NCBI GenBank assembly: GCA_029706075.1
Contig: JAINUG010000114.1
Coordinates: 620,001-684,000 of the forward strand
DNA length: 64,000 nucleotides
DNA from: Aldrovandia affinis
Lineage: Eukaryota; Chordata; Actinopteri; Notacanthiformes; Halosauridae
Reading direction: 5' to 3'
Shown here in pieces: positions 50,651 to 63,716 of the stretch. The first letter of the stretch is position 1; each line of letters opens with the position of its first letter. The translations under genes and the position numbers were made by a program. The notes under the pieces were generated by a model. The model did not search any database. It was not told the DNA's origin and saw nothing but the letters and a program-made list of their open reading frames with translations.

Positions 50651-51215
50651 TAAATTAAATAATTTCTGGTATATTTCGGTATATTTGTATGTGATTTTAA
50701 GTAATTAAACTTGAATAAGTCACAATAGTTTTATTGTCTAAAAATAGGCTAGTTACTCCACATTTGCGTTGAGGTTTATGGTCTGCCCTTGGTGTCTAAA
50801 TCTGCCGAAGTGGGAATCACATCTGTGATTTTAAGTAATTAAATTCGAATAAGTCACAATAGTTTGACTGTTTAAAAATAGGCTAGTTACTCCATATTTG
50901 TGTTGAGGTTTACTGTCTGCCCTTGGAGTCTAACTCTGCCGAAGTTGGAATCGTACCAAATAAACTACGTCACCCAGCATGCATTCGGTCTATATTGTTG
51001 GTTGGTATTAGATGTTTTTAAAATCATTTTCCGTGTATAGTAAATGAAATAATTTCTGGTATATTTTGGTATATGTGTATGTGATTTTAAGCAATTAAAT
51101 TAAAATAAGTCACAATAGTTTGATTGTCTAAAAATAGGCTAGTTACTCCACATTTGCGTTGAGGTTTACTGTCTGCCCTTGGTGTCTAACTCCACCGAAG
51201 TGGGAATTGTACCTA
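50629..51215. repeat. Three direct copies of the subterminal unit
   Basis: Copies at about 50629-50820, 50821-50958 (partial) and 51018-51215. Each runs from gtgattttaagtaattaaa through aaaataggctagttactcca to gccgaagtgggaat. Copies one and three also share the preceding accgtgtatagtaaat block, which overlaps the stop of the enclosed gene. Confidence 0.85.
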
Positions 51216-51329
51216 GGTCTTCTTGAAGTGAAGCCAAAGGCTTCCAGGCGCATCCTCCAGGTGACAACAAGGGGCCCTTGCAGAAGCTGCAATATCTGAC
51301 GAGTTGGGAATGAGAACATGTTGGCTGTA

Positions 51330-54300
51330 CATTACTGAAAGGATTAAAGCTGCCTGATTCTTATGTTGGTGTATAGGACAATGCACGCATGCATTAGGAC
51401 ATACCTAAATGTAAAATGATTATTTTCTGTGGCCTACGCTAGCCTAGGGACCAAGTTACTGGCCAGGGACCATATAACTGGCCAGATAAAATCAAAATGT
51501 TGTGCCTCCCACAAATCACAATTTACAGAGCAAGCAGTAATGAAAGTTCCACCCTGGAGCCAAGAGAGTACTCAAATTAGTTAAATATGTCAGCGCTGTG
51601 ATTACTGTCTCCAAAAAAGCATGTGTGTTTTGAGGGCGGAAAGAAATATTGCTATACTTCCAGATGGGGACTGATACATGAATTATATGGCACACATCTT
51701 TTATATGTGTTCATGAGAATCCCATGAGATAATGTTAAATTACATTTCAAGGCTTCTGAGGATGTTCTCTGAAATTCTATCAATACTAGATCTTACTATC
51801 ATCATTTATGCTTCTAAAGTGAGATTAAGGGTATGTTTAATTCATAATAACAATTATCTGTAAAAGAAAAAGTATTTGAAGACTGAACCAAGTAGATGAC
51901 ACATATGAAGGGTGTTTGCTATAGGTTTGTAATTTCCATCTAAATACTTTCTCTGTTTTTCAGAGGACCAGACATGTAGGTGCATTTTAAACAAGTCGAA
52001 AATGATATTGAGATGGCAGGAAAAAAATAGAACAATGAAAAAAAAGTTCAGTAAAAGAGAGAAAGATAAGTGTTTCATTCCTGTCTCTCTCCGATACACT
52101 CTCGCTATCTTCGGACAGGGGAGGTGCTGCAGTGCGCCTCCTCATTGTTCCCCCTTCCTATCTCTTTCCCTCTGATGCAGACTGAACACCCTTGAACACA
52201 ATCCAGTCCCCCTTTTTCCCCTACCGCAGCCATTTCCTTCAGAACTCCATGACTACTGTGGCCCGACCAACAGTGACATCACCATAGCACCATCCACTGA
52301 GGCCCACAGAAGACACATTTTGTTTCCATGAGGGGAAGACCCAGGGTCCAAGTATTCCTAGCCATTCTCTGTGTATGCACAGCAAAACCTTTGCACTCTC
52401 TATGTCATGACTAGGCCGTAACTCTGTTGCAACGCTTCATATTGCATCACAACAAAGTACATGGTGCGGTGGGAGCAGTTTTTGTATGGGGTCTATTGTT
52501 AATGTACGTATTCCAACACATTGAAAAGCATAATCAGCAGAAAGGGGGATTTTTTATCAATCTTGTTGCTCCAAAAACAATGACATCACGTTGCTGTGGG
52601 AACCGCATTGAGGAAAACAAAGCAAAGGGAACAGCGTGCTTAACTGATACCGAATGTTTGCCTGCAAATCACAAAAATTTGGTGCTATCCTTCTGCAGGA
52701 TTGAACCAAGTAGTGCAGTATGGCACAATACTTTTCAAAACTGTTCAGACATTTTAGCCTTAAGCAACAGAAGTTCTCTTATTTATAAAATACAACCCTA
52801 ATGCAGGATTTGTCCAGCCTCCATAATGCCATTATGTTTGCCTTGCAGGAGAATTTGGTTTCCACTTGCCGTTTAATTCAATAACCTTAGAGTGACCGGA
52901 GTGCTGGCGTCCCTTAAAGTGACCTCAGTCTCCCCATTTGCCATTGTATTAGCCTTGGGACACAATTCACTTAAGTAGCCTCAAAGAGACTAATTTTATT
53001 GCTATTTCTACATTCTGTCAGACATAAATCTGTGGGAGGAGTGAAGCATTGTGGGAGAATGCTGGAGAGTGTTGGAGGTGAAGATAGGGGGGCTTGTGTT
53101 TTTTTTCTTCTTTTTACGGGTTGATGTTGCACAGATTCTGTGTGGATTCACATGGTTATAACATGCGGATGTGCAGATATTGAAGTCTTACCAAATAAGA
53201 TTAACTATCTATGTGATTTAAAGATCAATGTACTGTATCTGCACAGAATGTGTGCAGTATTGAAAACAACCCATGGTTATGGCTTGCGGTGTGAAGGAAG
53301 GTTTCCTGGTGGTTACTGTGTTGGTTTAAATCACCCATCTGGACATCACAGGGGTCAGAAAGTGGTCAGTCTATGTAGGCACCATTAATGCTGTCAGTTA
53401 ATTTGGGTAAAAGTAACAAAGGAGTTGCTCCTATTTAAAGTGAGTGATATGTATACGTGTGTGTGTACCAGGATTGACCATTCTTAAATCATGTCCCATG
53501 TTCCAGAGTGGGGTTGTCCTGGATATTTAATGAGTGTGACACATGGTAGTTTGGATTTATCGCACTGAATGAGAACCTATGTAATTAAAGTGCAGTGCTC
53601 ATTCAAAATCACATAAATCCAGAAAAGTAAGGGAAGTAAAAGAGACAAGCTGAGAGCTGCATAGATGCAATGGAACCTTTATATTTCAAAGTGTTTACCT
53701 AAAACCCACAAAGCACTACATCGCTCTTCAAACTGTACCATCAAAATGTGCGAAGAGAGATATGTATGGCTGCATCACTTCCCTTCCTCTGTTTATCCCA
53801 TTCTTTTCACAGATCAATTTACTGTTCTTCATGTGACCACAGTTTCCGTAAAAGCTCTTATTTCTGACAACTTTTGCTACACCACTGGTGGCCTTGGTAG
53901 TGAAACTTTTACTGATATGGTGTCAAATGACCTTCTGTGAAATTTCACTGGAATGATACAGTATCTTCTTGCCTTCTGACACTGCGATACACCAATGTTA
54001 TGGTAAACAGAATTAACTCTGTACCGTACAACATGTCATGCTGCGGGGTGTGTGGAGATAGGGAGAACAATTGAGAGGGCTCTATAAATGCGTTAAGCTC
54101 GCAGGATCTTCATTTCAGAACAGGAAGGGGTGTATGAAAAGTCTTGCAAAAATGCGTAACTAGTTGATTGGAAGTGGGGGATTGGAATCAAGGTTGGCAA
54201 CAATTATCTGCAAACTCTTTCTTTTGAATAAATATAGCTGTCTCGAAAACAATATGCAGACAACTCTTCATTTACAGGAAACAGCAAGTCTAGTTCACCT

Positions 54301-54958
54301 ACAAATAAATTACATGCTAGAGTAGCCAGTGACCATTCAACGATAACAAGTCTTTTGAAGTGACACGACTACTGTATATAATGAAAAGGAAAGCTATTTT
54401 ATTTCTACTTTTATGCCTAGTTTTAATATCATGTATATTAATGCTGATAACTAGCTGCAGGAAAAAATACATAGTGAAGTTAAGGTGATAATACCATGTG
54501 GGGAGTGGGAGTATCAGAGATCATTACCAATTAGTGTAATTGACAACCAGGTGTGGTCACATGCCCATATAAGCAATGGAATTCCCACACTACTTACTTG
54601 CTTTCGGCATTTATCTTTCTGCTGGCAGTGGATCTCTTGCCTGTTCCTTCTCTGGTCAGGATCATAAAATGACCAGTTTAGCATTGCGCTACATGGAAGA
54701 TGGCTTGTGTGGGAAATCAATTGCCATTGCTCCTGCAGATGGGCGTAAGAGATAAATGCTCTTCTGTTCCCAAAACAAGTGCACTACCTGAACTGTACTC
54801 AAATGTTCATAAAACCAAGAGCGGATCAACTACTGTGAAGAATCGTGCCAGCCACTGTTTCTAGGGCCTATTTAAGACCAATGTACATCCTTGGTTGGTT
54901 TTGTTTGTTGTTTTCATTTCTTTCTGTCTTTTTATTACTTGAAGTTAATGCGCTCCTT
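51330..54958. other. Intergenic, nothing recognised
   Basis: About 3.6 kb. The 124-codon plus frame at 52427-52801 has one hydrophobic segment but no family resemblance or splice context. Confidence 0.4.
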
Positions 54959-56470
54959 TATAAGAACATAAGAACATCAAAATACATAATGAGGAGAATG
55001 GGCCGTTCGGCCCATCTAGGCTCATCATGTCCTAATCTAAAGAGTATGACTTGAATAGCCCAAGCGTTTCTGCCTCTACTACCTGACCTGGCAAGCTGTT
55101 CCAGGCATTGACAACTCTCTGTGTAAAGAAAAACTTCCTAATATCTGTGTGGAATTTGCCTTTAACTAATTTCCACCTGTGGCCTCTTGTTCTACTGACC
55201 CCACTTATTTAAAAAAATGTTTTTCGTATTTCACTTTGTTAATCCCTTTTATGAATTTAAAAACCTCAATCTCCGTTTGCTCAAGTCTCCGTTTGCTAAG
55301 CCTAAATAGATTGAGTGCCTTAAGTCTATCCTCATAACTTTTACCTTTCATACCAGGTATCAATTTAGTTGCCCTTCTTTGAACTTTTTCAAGTGCTTCT
55401 ATATCTGTCTCGTAGTGCGGTGCCCAGAACTGCACCGGTCTGACAAAAACATTATATAACATTAATATAACCTCCTTTGATTTATACTCAATACTTTTTG
55501 CTATGTATCCCAGCATCCTGTTGGCCTTTTTCACTGCTGTAGCACACTGCTTTCATGCAGATAGGCTTTGATCAACTACAATTCCTAAGTCATTTTCAAA
55601 TTGAACACCTACTAACTTTTCTCCTCCCATAAAATATTCCTGTCTAATGTTTTTATTTCCCACATGCATAACTTTACATTTAGCAATATTGAATGTCATC
55701 TGCAACGTATCAGTTCTTGGATTTTGTTTAAATCATCTTGGATTACTTTAGTCGATTCCAAACTGTTTGCTAAACCCCTGAGTTTAGTATCATCTGCAAA
55801 TGTAACTACTTTGCTACTAACGTCCATATCAAGATCATTTATGTAAATAAGGAAGAGCAGAGGTCCCAGCACCGATCTCTGTGGGACACCACTGCCCACA
55901 GCACCAAGGTCAGATACTGCCCCACCTACTGTTACTCTTTGTATTCGCCCTTGCAGCCAATTATGACCCCACTCTGAAACATCTCCTGCAGTTCCTACTG
56001 AATTCATTTTAGCAATGAACCTCTCATGTGGTACCTTGTCAAATGCTTTCTGAAAGTCCAAATATATAATATCATAAGCCTGGATCAGGTCACTCACCTC
56101 TTCAAAAAAGTCCAGGAGGTTTGTTAGGCATGACCTCCCTTAGAGAAAACCATGTTGGCTCTCCCTTAAAATACTATTATTTAAATACTTATCCCTAATA
56201 ATACATTCCAGAATTGTACATGCGATGCAAGTTAAACTGACAGGGTCAGTACGGTCCCCCTTCTTGGATTGGAATTATACTACCCTGCTTCCAGTCATCT
56301 GGTATTTCTCCAGTGATTATGGATTGCATGAATATATCTGTCAATGGTTTACATATAATTTCCCCAAGTTCTTGAGTACTCTGGGATATATGCCATCAGG
56401 GCCTGCTGCCTTATTTGTCCTAAGTTTTTGTAGTACGTCCCTAGATAAGTATAGCCGCCTATATGCTTGT
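54959..56470 (-). mobile_element. CR1-type LINE, 5' truncated
   Basis: Minus orientation. The 3' end carries an atgttcttatgttctta repeat, then the RT C-terminus and palm, and truncates within the fingers. It is the same family as 25041-25357. Confidence 0.85.
55205..56460 (-). pseudogene. CR1-type reverse transcriptase pseudogene
   Basis: From the 5' side: DVLQKLRTNKAAGPDGIYPR (about 56440), then IYLDFQKAFDKVPHERFIAK, SGVPQRSVLGPLLFLIYIND and VTFADDTKL with the catalytic Asp pair. After a frame break come ANRMLGYIAKSIEYKSKEVI and EALEKVQRRATKLIPGMKGK. The FADDTK box and the QRRATK tail identify a CR1-group RT. Stops separate the parts. Confidence 0.85.
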
Positions 56471-59400
56471 AAGAAGGGATGGGGTTTCATTCTGTTCCAT
56501 GGGTGTTTCGGGTGGGACACGTTGATGTGTAACAATCTGATCTATATTTTAAGCATGTCATTCTTTTATAAGCCTGCCATGAATAATGTGTAACTTTGCT
56601 GTGGTGTTCATCCAGGGTTTGCATGCAGTGTATTCTCTGGCTTTTCTCTCTTCCTCCCATTCTCTCTCCCTCTCGCAGGCACTCGGGGCTGGGGTGGGGT
56701 GTACCACGGAAGGCAGACCCTGACTGTCCATTCAGGATTGGAATGTGTGCACTCTGCCCATACAGTATATGGTTGGCTATCATTAATTCATTTTACTATT
56801 ACTATCGTATATTCTATTTTTGTCATAAAATTATATTATTTTTCTAATTCATGCCTCAGAGTTCTATTGTTCTCTGTGGAGAGCGTAGTTCTACTCTATT
56901 ACAATTCAGGGTCGCTACCACTATTTGAGTCTAACCTTACAACAGCACATATGAGGACAGCAATTAAGTACAGTGCAGTAATATTAATTTAGAGTCAAAT
57001 ATAGGGCACTCAACGTGCCCCCACAAGGTTACTGCTGAATTTGCGCATTCAAGATGATAGCCATAAATACACTGAATCATCAGAATATTTCTGATGCTCC
57101 CATATGTCATTGATGACATTGTACTGTAAAACCCCCTGTTCACTCATGTCACAGATGTGATGATAAGCTTTAAAAACAAATGACATTCTGTAGATTGATT
57201 GTAAACAATTGAGTACAATGTATAAAAAGTATTGTTTAGTGGTCTGAAACACATCCAGTAGAGGTATCATTTCTCTGAGATGACAGATAATCCTAGATAA
57301 AAAATGGCTTGGTTGCTGTTGCTAGTTCCTGATGTTAGTCCTTAGATGGAACAAGTGTAAATGGATTATAATCAGTTGAGAGCTGTACTGAAAATGAAAA
57401 TAAAAATGGTCAGGATCAGTATAAATGTTCAGTAAATTCAGTTATGGGGAAAGTGGCCAGTGTGGAATAATACCAATCCATTTCCCTTGTCAATAGGGAA
57501 CTGAGAGGTCTAAAAGTAATGTTCAATTTCCACATAAATGCAATGATGACTGTGAAGGGGGTTTGCCGGCCGATCAATTTCCCTTTGTTTTAATTTTCAT
57601 TCTTTCCAAGATGGTAATGCTGTGCCTTTCACAAAGATAAGGATTAGCTCTTCTCCTGTTCTTTGATGTGCCCAAGTGACAAGGTCTCCATTGTACCTTT
57701 AGAGTAAGTCACTTTTCACCAGGCAACCTTCAAGGTTTAGCACATACACATACACGCACACACAAGCACACGTACACACACACACACACGCACACACACA
57801 TGCACACTTTCACATGCAAACACACCACACAAAAATGTGCACGCACACACATACACTCACAAACACGTGCACACATATATGCACACATGCAAACACTCAC
57901 ACAAACATTTGCACACACAGACACACACACACACAAGCGCATGCACACAAACAAGCGAGTGCACACACACTCTCCAGAGACTGTCCTCTGTGATGAATTG
58001 TACTGAGCCAGCAGGGCCATTGTTGTCTGCCTGTCTCTGATTGGCCAAACCTCCGTGGCACAGGTGCAGGCCACAGGCACTGCTGAAATTTTAATATGGC
58101 ACACCGGCCCACGTCAGCATGGGGTTAACACCGGCCCTGTCCCTCGCTAGCTAATCCCACCATTATTCCCCATCGTTCAGTTGTGTCCGCGCGTGACATG
58201 GAACAAAAGGGGCATCAGCACGTATCGAGTAGAGCCTTTGTTATCCTGTGGTCCCCTGGCATTTGATGACGAGACACACACGGGCCATGCATGGGCCTCA
58301 CATTGACTCTCCCACTTACGCTGCCTTTCAGTGATCAATCAAGCTGTCATTCAGGAGTTCGATCCACTCATGACAATACACTACGTGTTCTAGTATTACC
58401 ATGCCACTTTTCTTCAGAACGAGGGAAAACACACTGATTTGGGGAGTATTGCCATGCATTTTGGCATGAATTATTTGATGCAACAGCCAGCTAAAATGTC
58501 GGCCATGACTGTGTAACTCTCTTCAGAAATACAAAGCCAAGATGACAGATCATACAATTATGATTTTCACTTCAGCATGAAAAACTATGACTGGACCTGA
58601 AATATATTTTTATATATATTTCACAAAGCTAAGCTCACATGCGAACACTGTCCTATTTCTCCAAGGTCTTGTTATCAATTAAAAACACAGAGAGGTGCAC
58701 AATTCCAATTAGATATATAATTTGTGCTATAGAGTATCATTATGTGACACGTGCATGCAGGTCATTACATTTTCACAGTCTAATGCTATGCGTCATTGTG
58801 TTATTCATGGCAACATGACACCACCAAGATTCATTTTCCAGCATGCTTGCCTTTGCCAAATGATTTCTTCTCCAGAACCATGAGGATTTTCTGAAAGGGG
58901 TAAGAAAGCAAAGGGGGGAAAGAGGATTTCTGCTAATTTCTGTACCTGATATTGTTCCATCCTCTGTTTCTGTTTGATCCGTATCCTCTGACAGTCCCTC
59001 CTGGAGCAGGGAGCCCTTATCCAAAAACAAGATGCAGGGGGGGGAAGGGGACACAAGGTGCACTGTCAATCATTCTGAAATTATTCAGTTCCTTCACAGA
59101 GTGAATACTACATTGCTGGTATAAGTCATTATAAAATAATATTTTCATTAATTTCATTATCTCGAGACCACATGATGCTAAACTCAATATTTGGTAAACT
59201 TGAAATAACTTTGGCACTGTCTAAATCCTTATTTAGATAATGAGATATTTATTGCATAATATCAGGATGACAAATGCCAGAAATAATATTTTACAATGGC
59301 CTCTGTGAGCCACCATAGAATGCAACTCATTCTGACACTAATACCAGGGTAAATTGCCATAATCCTTGAGTAGGTCTTCTAGGTTGCAGAAAATAAAAAT

Positions 59401-60509
59401 ACAGAGTACCTTTGGCAAATTATCAACTGCATTTGTTTGGCTTCGTAAATGACAGGGGAATTAGCTCCAGGGCTCCAGCAGCAGGGCAACTGCCTGTCTC
59501 TGTTCTGCTGTTCTACAGTGTCTCTGCATAAACTGTATACTGCAATGTGATAGTCTCAGAGAAAACAGGCTTGGTTCTTTTTATTTGAGGAGATATGAGG
59601 ACAACATTCCTTTTTTGTTGCATCAATGTTTTCCTCATCAATGTGCCTCTCCTCAGCCGGAATGGAAATAATACCTTGACATTCCAGAAACATTACACAA
59701 TGAAATACGAGTTGCAGGGGGAGTCTTCCTACAAATAGCCGACTAACTGCATTGTAAGTGTGACTGATAGCGGTTCTTTGTAAGGCAGATTGATGACGTA
59801 AAATAGCCTTTTTTTTGGTCCATCTGCACATCTGACTAGAATACACCCGTTTTTGCTATCAGGCAGTATTAAGATTAAGCTTTCCAAACCTTTAAGGTAA
59901 TTTATTCTAAAGACAGTACACCAGATTTCAATGCAATAATTCTGAATAAAATATGCATTTTTAATGAATATTTCTGTGTTCTCATAAAAGGATCCCTGAA
60001 ATGTAGTTTCTCCCTATTGAGAATTAGGAGATAAACAAAAAGGAAAAAAACAAAATGCAGAAGTGCAGAACTGGAACATATGTCTGCAGGGGGCAATGAG
60101 TCTGAAAATGTGTGTGGAACAATGCTTTCTTTCTCACTAAAAATTAGAATGTTGAGACAAATGGGAACCATCAGTTCCTTTCCAACTAGCAATATTTTGT
60201 AAGCATCTGGTGTGTCAAACTGTCAACTTCTACATTGTTGATAATCACTTGATATCCACAAGTTAGTGATTCTATACATAAAAATTACATTTGAAATGTG
60301 ACAATTACAGTAATTTATGGAATAACAACATTTGTAACACAAACCAACCAACAAATAATATCTTCACAAGTTCACAAGGGCGGGAATCTCTTTGTGTGCT
60401 AAGATAAAATAGCACACAAAGTTAGGATAAGTAGCTGTGCCACTCTCATGCCTAGTGAAAAGTGATCTAATAAATCTAGAAAATCAGACTGTAGGTAAGC
60501 CAAACGTTA
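56471..60509. other. Intergenic with a CA-rich tract
   Basis: Degenerate CA/ACACAT repeats lie at about 57740-57970. Long open frames on both strands there are simply translations of the repeat. Nothing else is recognised. Confidence 0.5.
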
Positions 60510-60709
60510 CAGTTTTTCACAATCACTTTGGTGCTAATCTCACAGTTTGTGCTCAAATTTCAAAACCTTAGACACAACACTCAAAACAGTCAGCACTAAC
60601 ACAGACTGTCCTATGTTCAAAACCTTGCATTGTGCATTCATACATTTGAAGAAATCTTGCACTTCAGAATCATTGGTTCAAATAACTCATTTGTCATGAA
60701 ATACTATAG

Positions 60710-61325
60710 TGTGGTGTCCCCAGGGGTTGGGCAACACTGACGGACCTTGCAGAGGGCGTAGGCAGGTTAAATAACCCAGTGGAGACAGTAATATAAACAA
60801 AATGATAATTTATTAAACTATTCTTGACACACACAAAAAAGGGTAGGGTTTTCAGGGGAATACAAACACAAGGTCTGCAATCCTTAGCTCGTTGTCAATA
60901 TTCAAAATCAAATTCCGTTATCCAGTTCCGTTCCGCAATCCAGTCCGTGGTCGATATCCAAAGGGGGGGTCCTCAAAACAGTCCAATTTCATACACAAAA
61001 CACTCTTTCCAAATCCTGGCTGGTCACAAAGACTTCAAAGGTTCTCTATTCTCCAAACACACTCACCAACTCCTTCCCCTACACTCACCAACTCCTTCCC
61101 CTACACATACCAACTCCTTCCCCTACACATACCAACTCCTTCCCCTACACATTCCTACTCCTCTCCACATGTGCTGTGAGTCAGTCCTTTAAATAGGCCT
61201 CGAAATGGTCTTCAGCTGGTCGTTAGTCCTAATCCCACAGGTGTTACTGTGGCCTGCTGGGAAATGTAGTGTTTCCTAGCTCCCATGTGTTGTAGGCCAG
61301 GCAGCCATTTCCTTGGGCTGCCACA
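60710..61325 (-). mobile_element. Solo LTR of the coiled-coil retrotransposon family
   Basis: On the minus strand TGTGGCAGCC...GGGGACACCACA, collinear with 1563-2115. The perfect 4-bp duplication ATAG flanks it (60706-60709, 61326-61329). AATAAA lies near 60807-60813 and the TATA-like tatttaaag near 61190. It carries a private 22-bp tandem expansion. Confidence 0.88.
61064..61155. repeat. 22-bp tandem repeat inside the solo LTR
   Basis: Four to five copies of caccaactccttcccctaca-type units, absent from the sister LTR at 1563-2115. Confidence 0.9.
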
Positions 61326-61750
61326 ATAGGAACATTAGTTTAGATCACCCACACACAAGATACCGATAACTTCACTGTTTAGTTGTTTTTACGATCCTTT
61401 AATATTGCAATAAAAAATACTTGACACGTTTCAATATGGTTCTTTTTGTGGTTCTAAATAAAGGGAATAGTAGAGACAGTAGAAGAGACAGTGGAATCAT
61501 TTAACAAAATCAGAATTTTAAAAAATAATACAATTACAACAGGTTTGTTTGAATCATAGCAACAAATAATTATAGCTACAAAGTGAAAACTTTTTTTTTC
61601 CTCAACTGCAGTGAAAAACAAAACAAAATAATGACATTCATTGGCCAAATGCCTGTAATGTAATGTAATGTAATGTAATGGTTAGATATTTCCATCAAGC
61701 CTATCTTGTGGATTTGGTCATAAGTTCTCATCCACATCACAGTGGATATT

Positions 61751-63120
61751 TTAATTTGCCATACATCGGGGAAAAAACCTACTGGCATGGTGAATCCAGG
61801 TTTGACATTGGTCTGCTGTGCTGTCATTGCATGCATCATCCATGGCCTGGATGGCCAGGGTGGCACATTCCTGAGGGCGACAATCATACACTTTCCACCT
61901 CCATGCTGAGAAGAATTCCTCAATTGGGTTGAGGAAAGGAGAATATGGGGGCATGTACAGGGTTGTAAACTGCGGATGGGCCTGAAACCATGTCTGCACC
62001 ATTTCAGCATGGTGGACCCTAACATTGTCCCACACTATCACATAAGTCACTCCATCAGCATGACAGACCTGCTGTAGCTCATCAAGGAAATTCACAAGAA
62101 GAGCTGCATTATAGGATCCCATAAGAGGTCTGCGTCCCACCACACCATCGGCCGATATTTCAGCACACATGGTGATGTTGCCCCCACATTGTCCAGGTAC
62201 CTGGATGGTTGCCCACTGGCCAATGAAGGTTTGACCTCCCCGTCTTGTTTTGGCCAGCTTGAAGCCTGCCTCGTCTACAAAGAGGAATTTCTGGTGGTTC
62301 TATGCAGCATCCAGCTCCACCACCTACAGAATAATGTAGATCAAACTTCAATCTTTCACAACAGGAATCTTGAAACTGAACATACCTGAACATACTCAGT
62401 CCGCAGTTGCTTCACCCTATCAGCACCAAGTATATCTGTTTTAGAGACACCTGATGCCTTTTCAGAATGCATGCAATAGTCGGCAGACTTATGGCCTCCA
62501 CATTGTTGAACACGTCGTCATTGTCAATTATGTGCTGCTGAATGTCGATCAGGCATATATCACTTCTGGCCCGACCCAAATTGACCACACCCATTTGGCC
62601 TTGTCTCAATTCTGCAGGGAAAACAAAGAACACATTCAGTCATAACACCTACTGTGTGTTATGCAGTGGCATGCAATATACAATAATTAGACAATTGAGA
62701 GTAATGCACAGTGCATGCTGAAGACTTACCGGTTCTAATGGTGGAATGTTCTGATGATTGAGGCTACGGTTGATCTTCGGAGGTTTGGCTGAATCATTGT
62801 AGCTACCTCAGTCATTGTCATACCACAATTTATGACATGGTCCACAATTATTGCTTGGATTTCATTGGACACTCTTTGCTGTTGCTGTCTTGGTGCGTGG
62901 CCTTGTCCTCCACCACATCCCCCCCACCTCTCAAACGAGGCCCATGGCCTCCTCTCTGATGAGGCTTAAGCCCTACTCTAAGATGAGGCCAACGGCCACC
63001 TCTCTGAAAGGGTGCTTGTCCCCTGCCATTCCATTGACCACCTCCTCCTCCTCCTCCTCCTTCTCCTCTTCCTCTCACTGCTTGACCTCTATTCTGACAT
63101 GGATCATCTGCCTGCTCCAT
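61751..63120 (-). pseudogene. DDE transposase pseudogene, three exons
   Basis: Exon 1, 63120-62730: a Gly/Arg-rich start, then helix-turn-helix sequence (VDHVINCGMTMTEVATMIQP, RRSTVASIIRTF), donor CCG|GTAAGTC. Exon 2, 62611-62386: second DNA-binding part (IQQHIIDNDDVFNNVEAISL, TIACILKRHQVSLKQIY), acceptor CCCTGCAG. Exon 3 starts at 62323: KFLFVDEAGFKL with the first Asp, VIVWDNVRVHH with the second and PYSPFLNPIEEFFSAWRWKV with the Glu; 35 residues lie between the last two. Frameshifts in exons 1 and 2 and a TAG early in exon 3 kill it. Confidence 0.85.
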
Positions 63121-63716
63121 GTTGTCGCTATGTTGTTGCAGGTGGATACAAACCCTTTTATACTCTTACCACAATGTGAAATCAATCATCAGTCAAAAGG
63201 GCATCAAAAGGGCTTGCATATATTGTATACTGTCAAATCTGAAAACAATGTCTGGAACAGTGGAACCATAGGAACAGTGTCTGATAAAGGATGATGATGA
63301 AATATTACATCTAAAGATAATGTAATAAAATTGGTTCATGTTCCAAAGTAATTGGTGTCAATAGATTTCTTTATCCTAAAACATTCATGATCTAAACATT
63401 GAATTTTGTTCAACAGTTTCCATAAAACTATGCATTAGGAGTAATGCTACAGTTACTTATCATTTTGAGCAGTTGTATTAATCGATAGTTAGATGCATTG
63501 TAATTAAATGAAAAGACAGTCGTATCATATGTAATGTGTGTATTGCATTTTGAAATGCTAATATTTTATTTTAGGTTTATGTGTATTGTATTCAGGCAAT
63601 TGAAAACAGTGTTGAGTTTTGAAAAATGTGCATTTTGATGATCAGTTTTGAGTTTTGTGTCTACGGTTTTGAAAAATCTTCTGAAATTAGTGCCAAAGTG
63701 ATTGTAAAAAACTGTA

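Larger units (their letters stand above)
47168..51324. mobile_element. Unassigned TIR element enclosing a spliced coiled-coil gene
   Basis: The outer ends are inverted copies. The left starts ccaacacattttcattccca and the right reads, in complement, ccaacatgttctcattccca; they continue in parallel for about 280-340 bp. A 5-bp direct repeat CTGTA touches both ends (47163-47167, 51325-51329). No transposase is visible. Inside are a five-exon gene, a later Tc1 insertion and, towards the right end, further direct copies of the subterminal unit. The superfamily is unknown. The alternative is two inverted stand-alone repeats flanking unrelated DNA. Confidence 0.55.
60510..63714 (-). mobile_element. 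IS630/Tc1/mariner-superfamily transposon with intron-bearing transposase, defective
   Basis: Ends cagtttttcacaatcacttt and the complement of aaagtgattgtaaaaaactg, with TA on both sides (60508-60509, 63715-63716). The similarity of the inverted repeats runs about 80 bp. It holds a three-exon transposase on the minus strand and a solo LTR (60710-61325). Without that LTR it is about 2.58 kb. Confidence 0.88.

Noticed and set aside
52427-52801. 124-codon plus-strand frame with one hydrophobic segment
   Set aside because: No recognisable family, and flanks lack splice or promoter context.
57730-58104. Cys/Val-rich long frames on both strands
   Set aside because: They are translations of the CA/GT-rich repeat.
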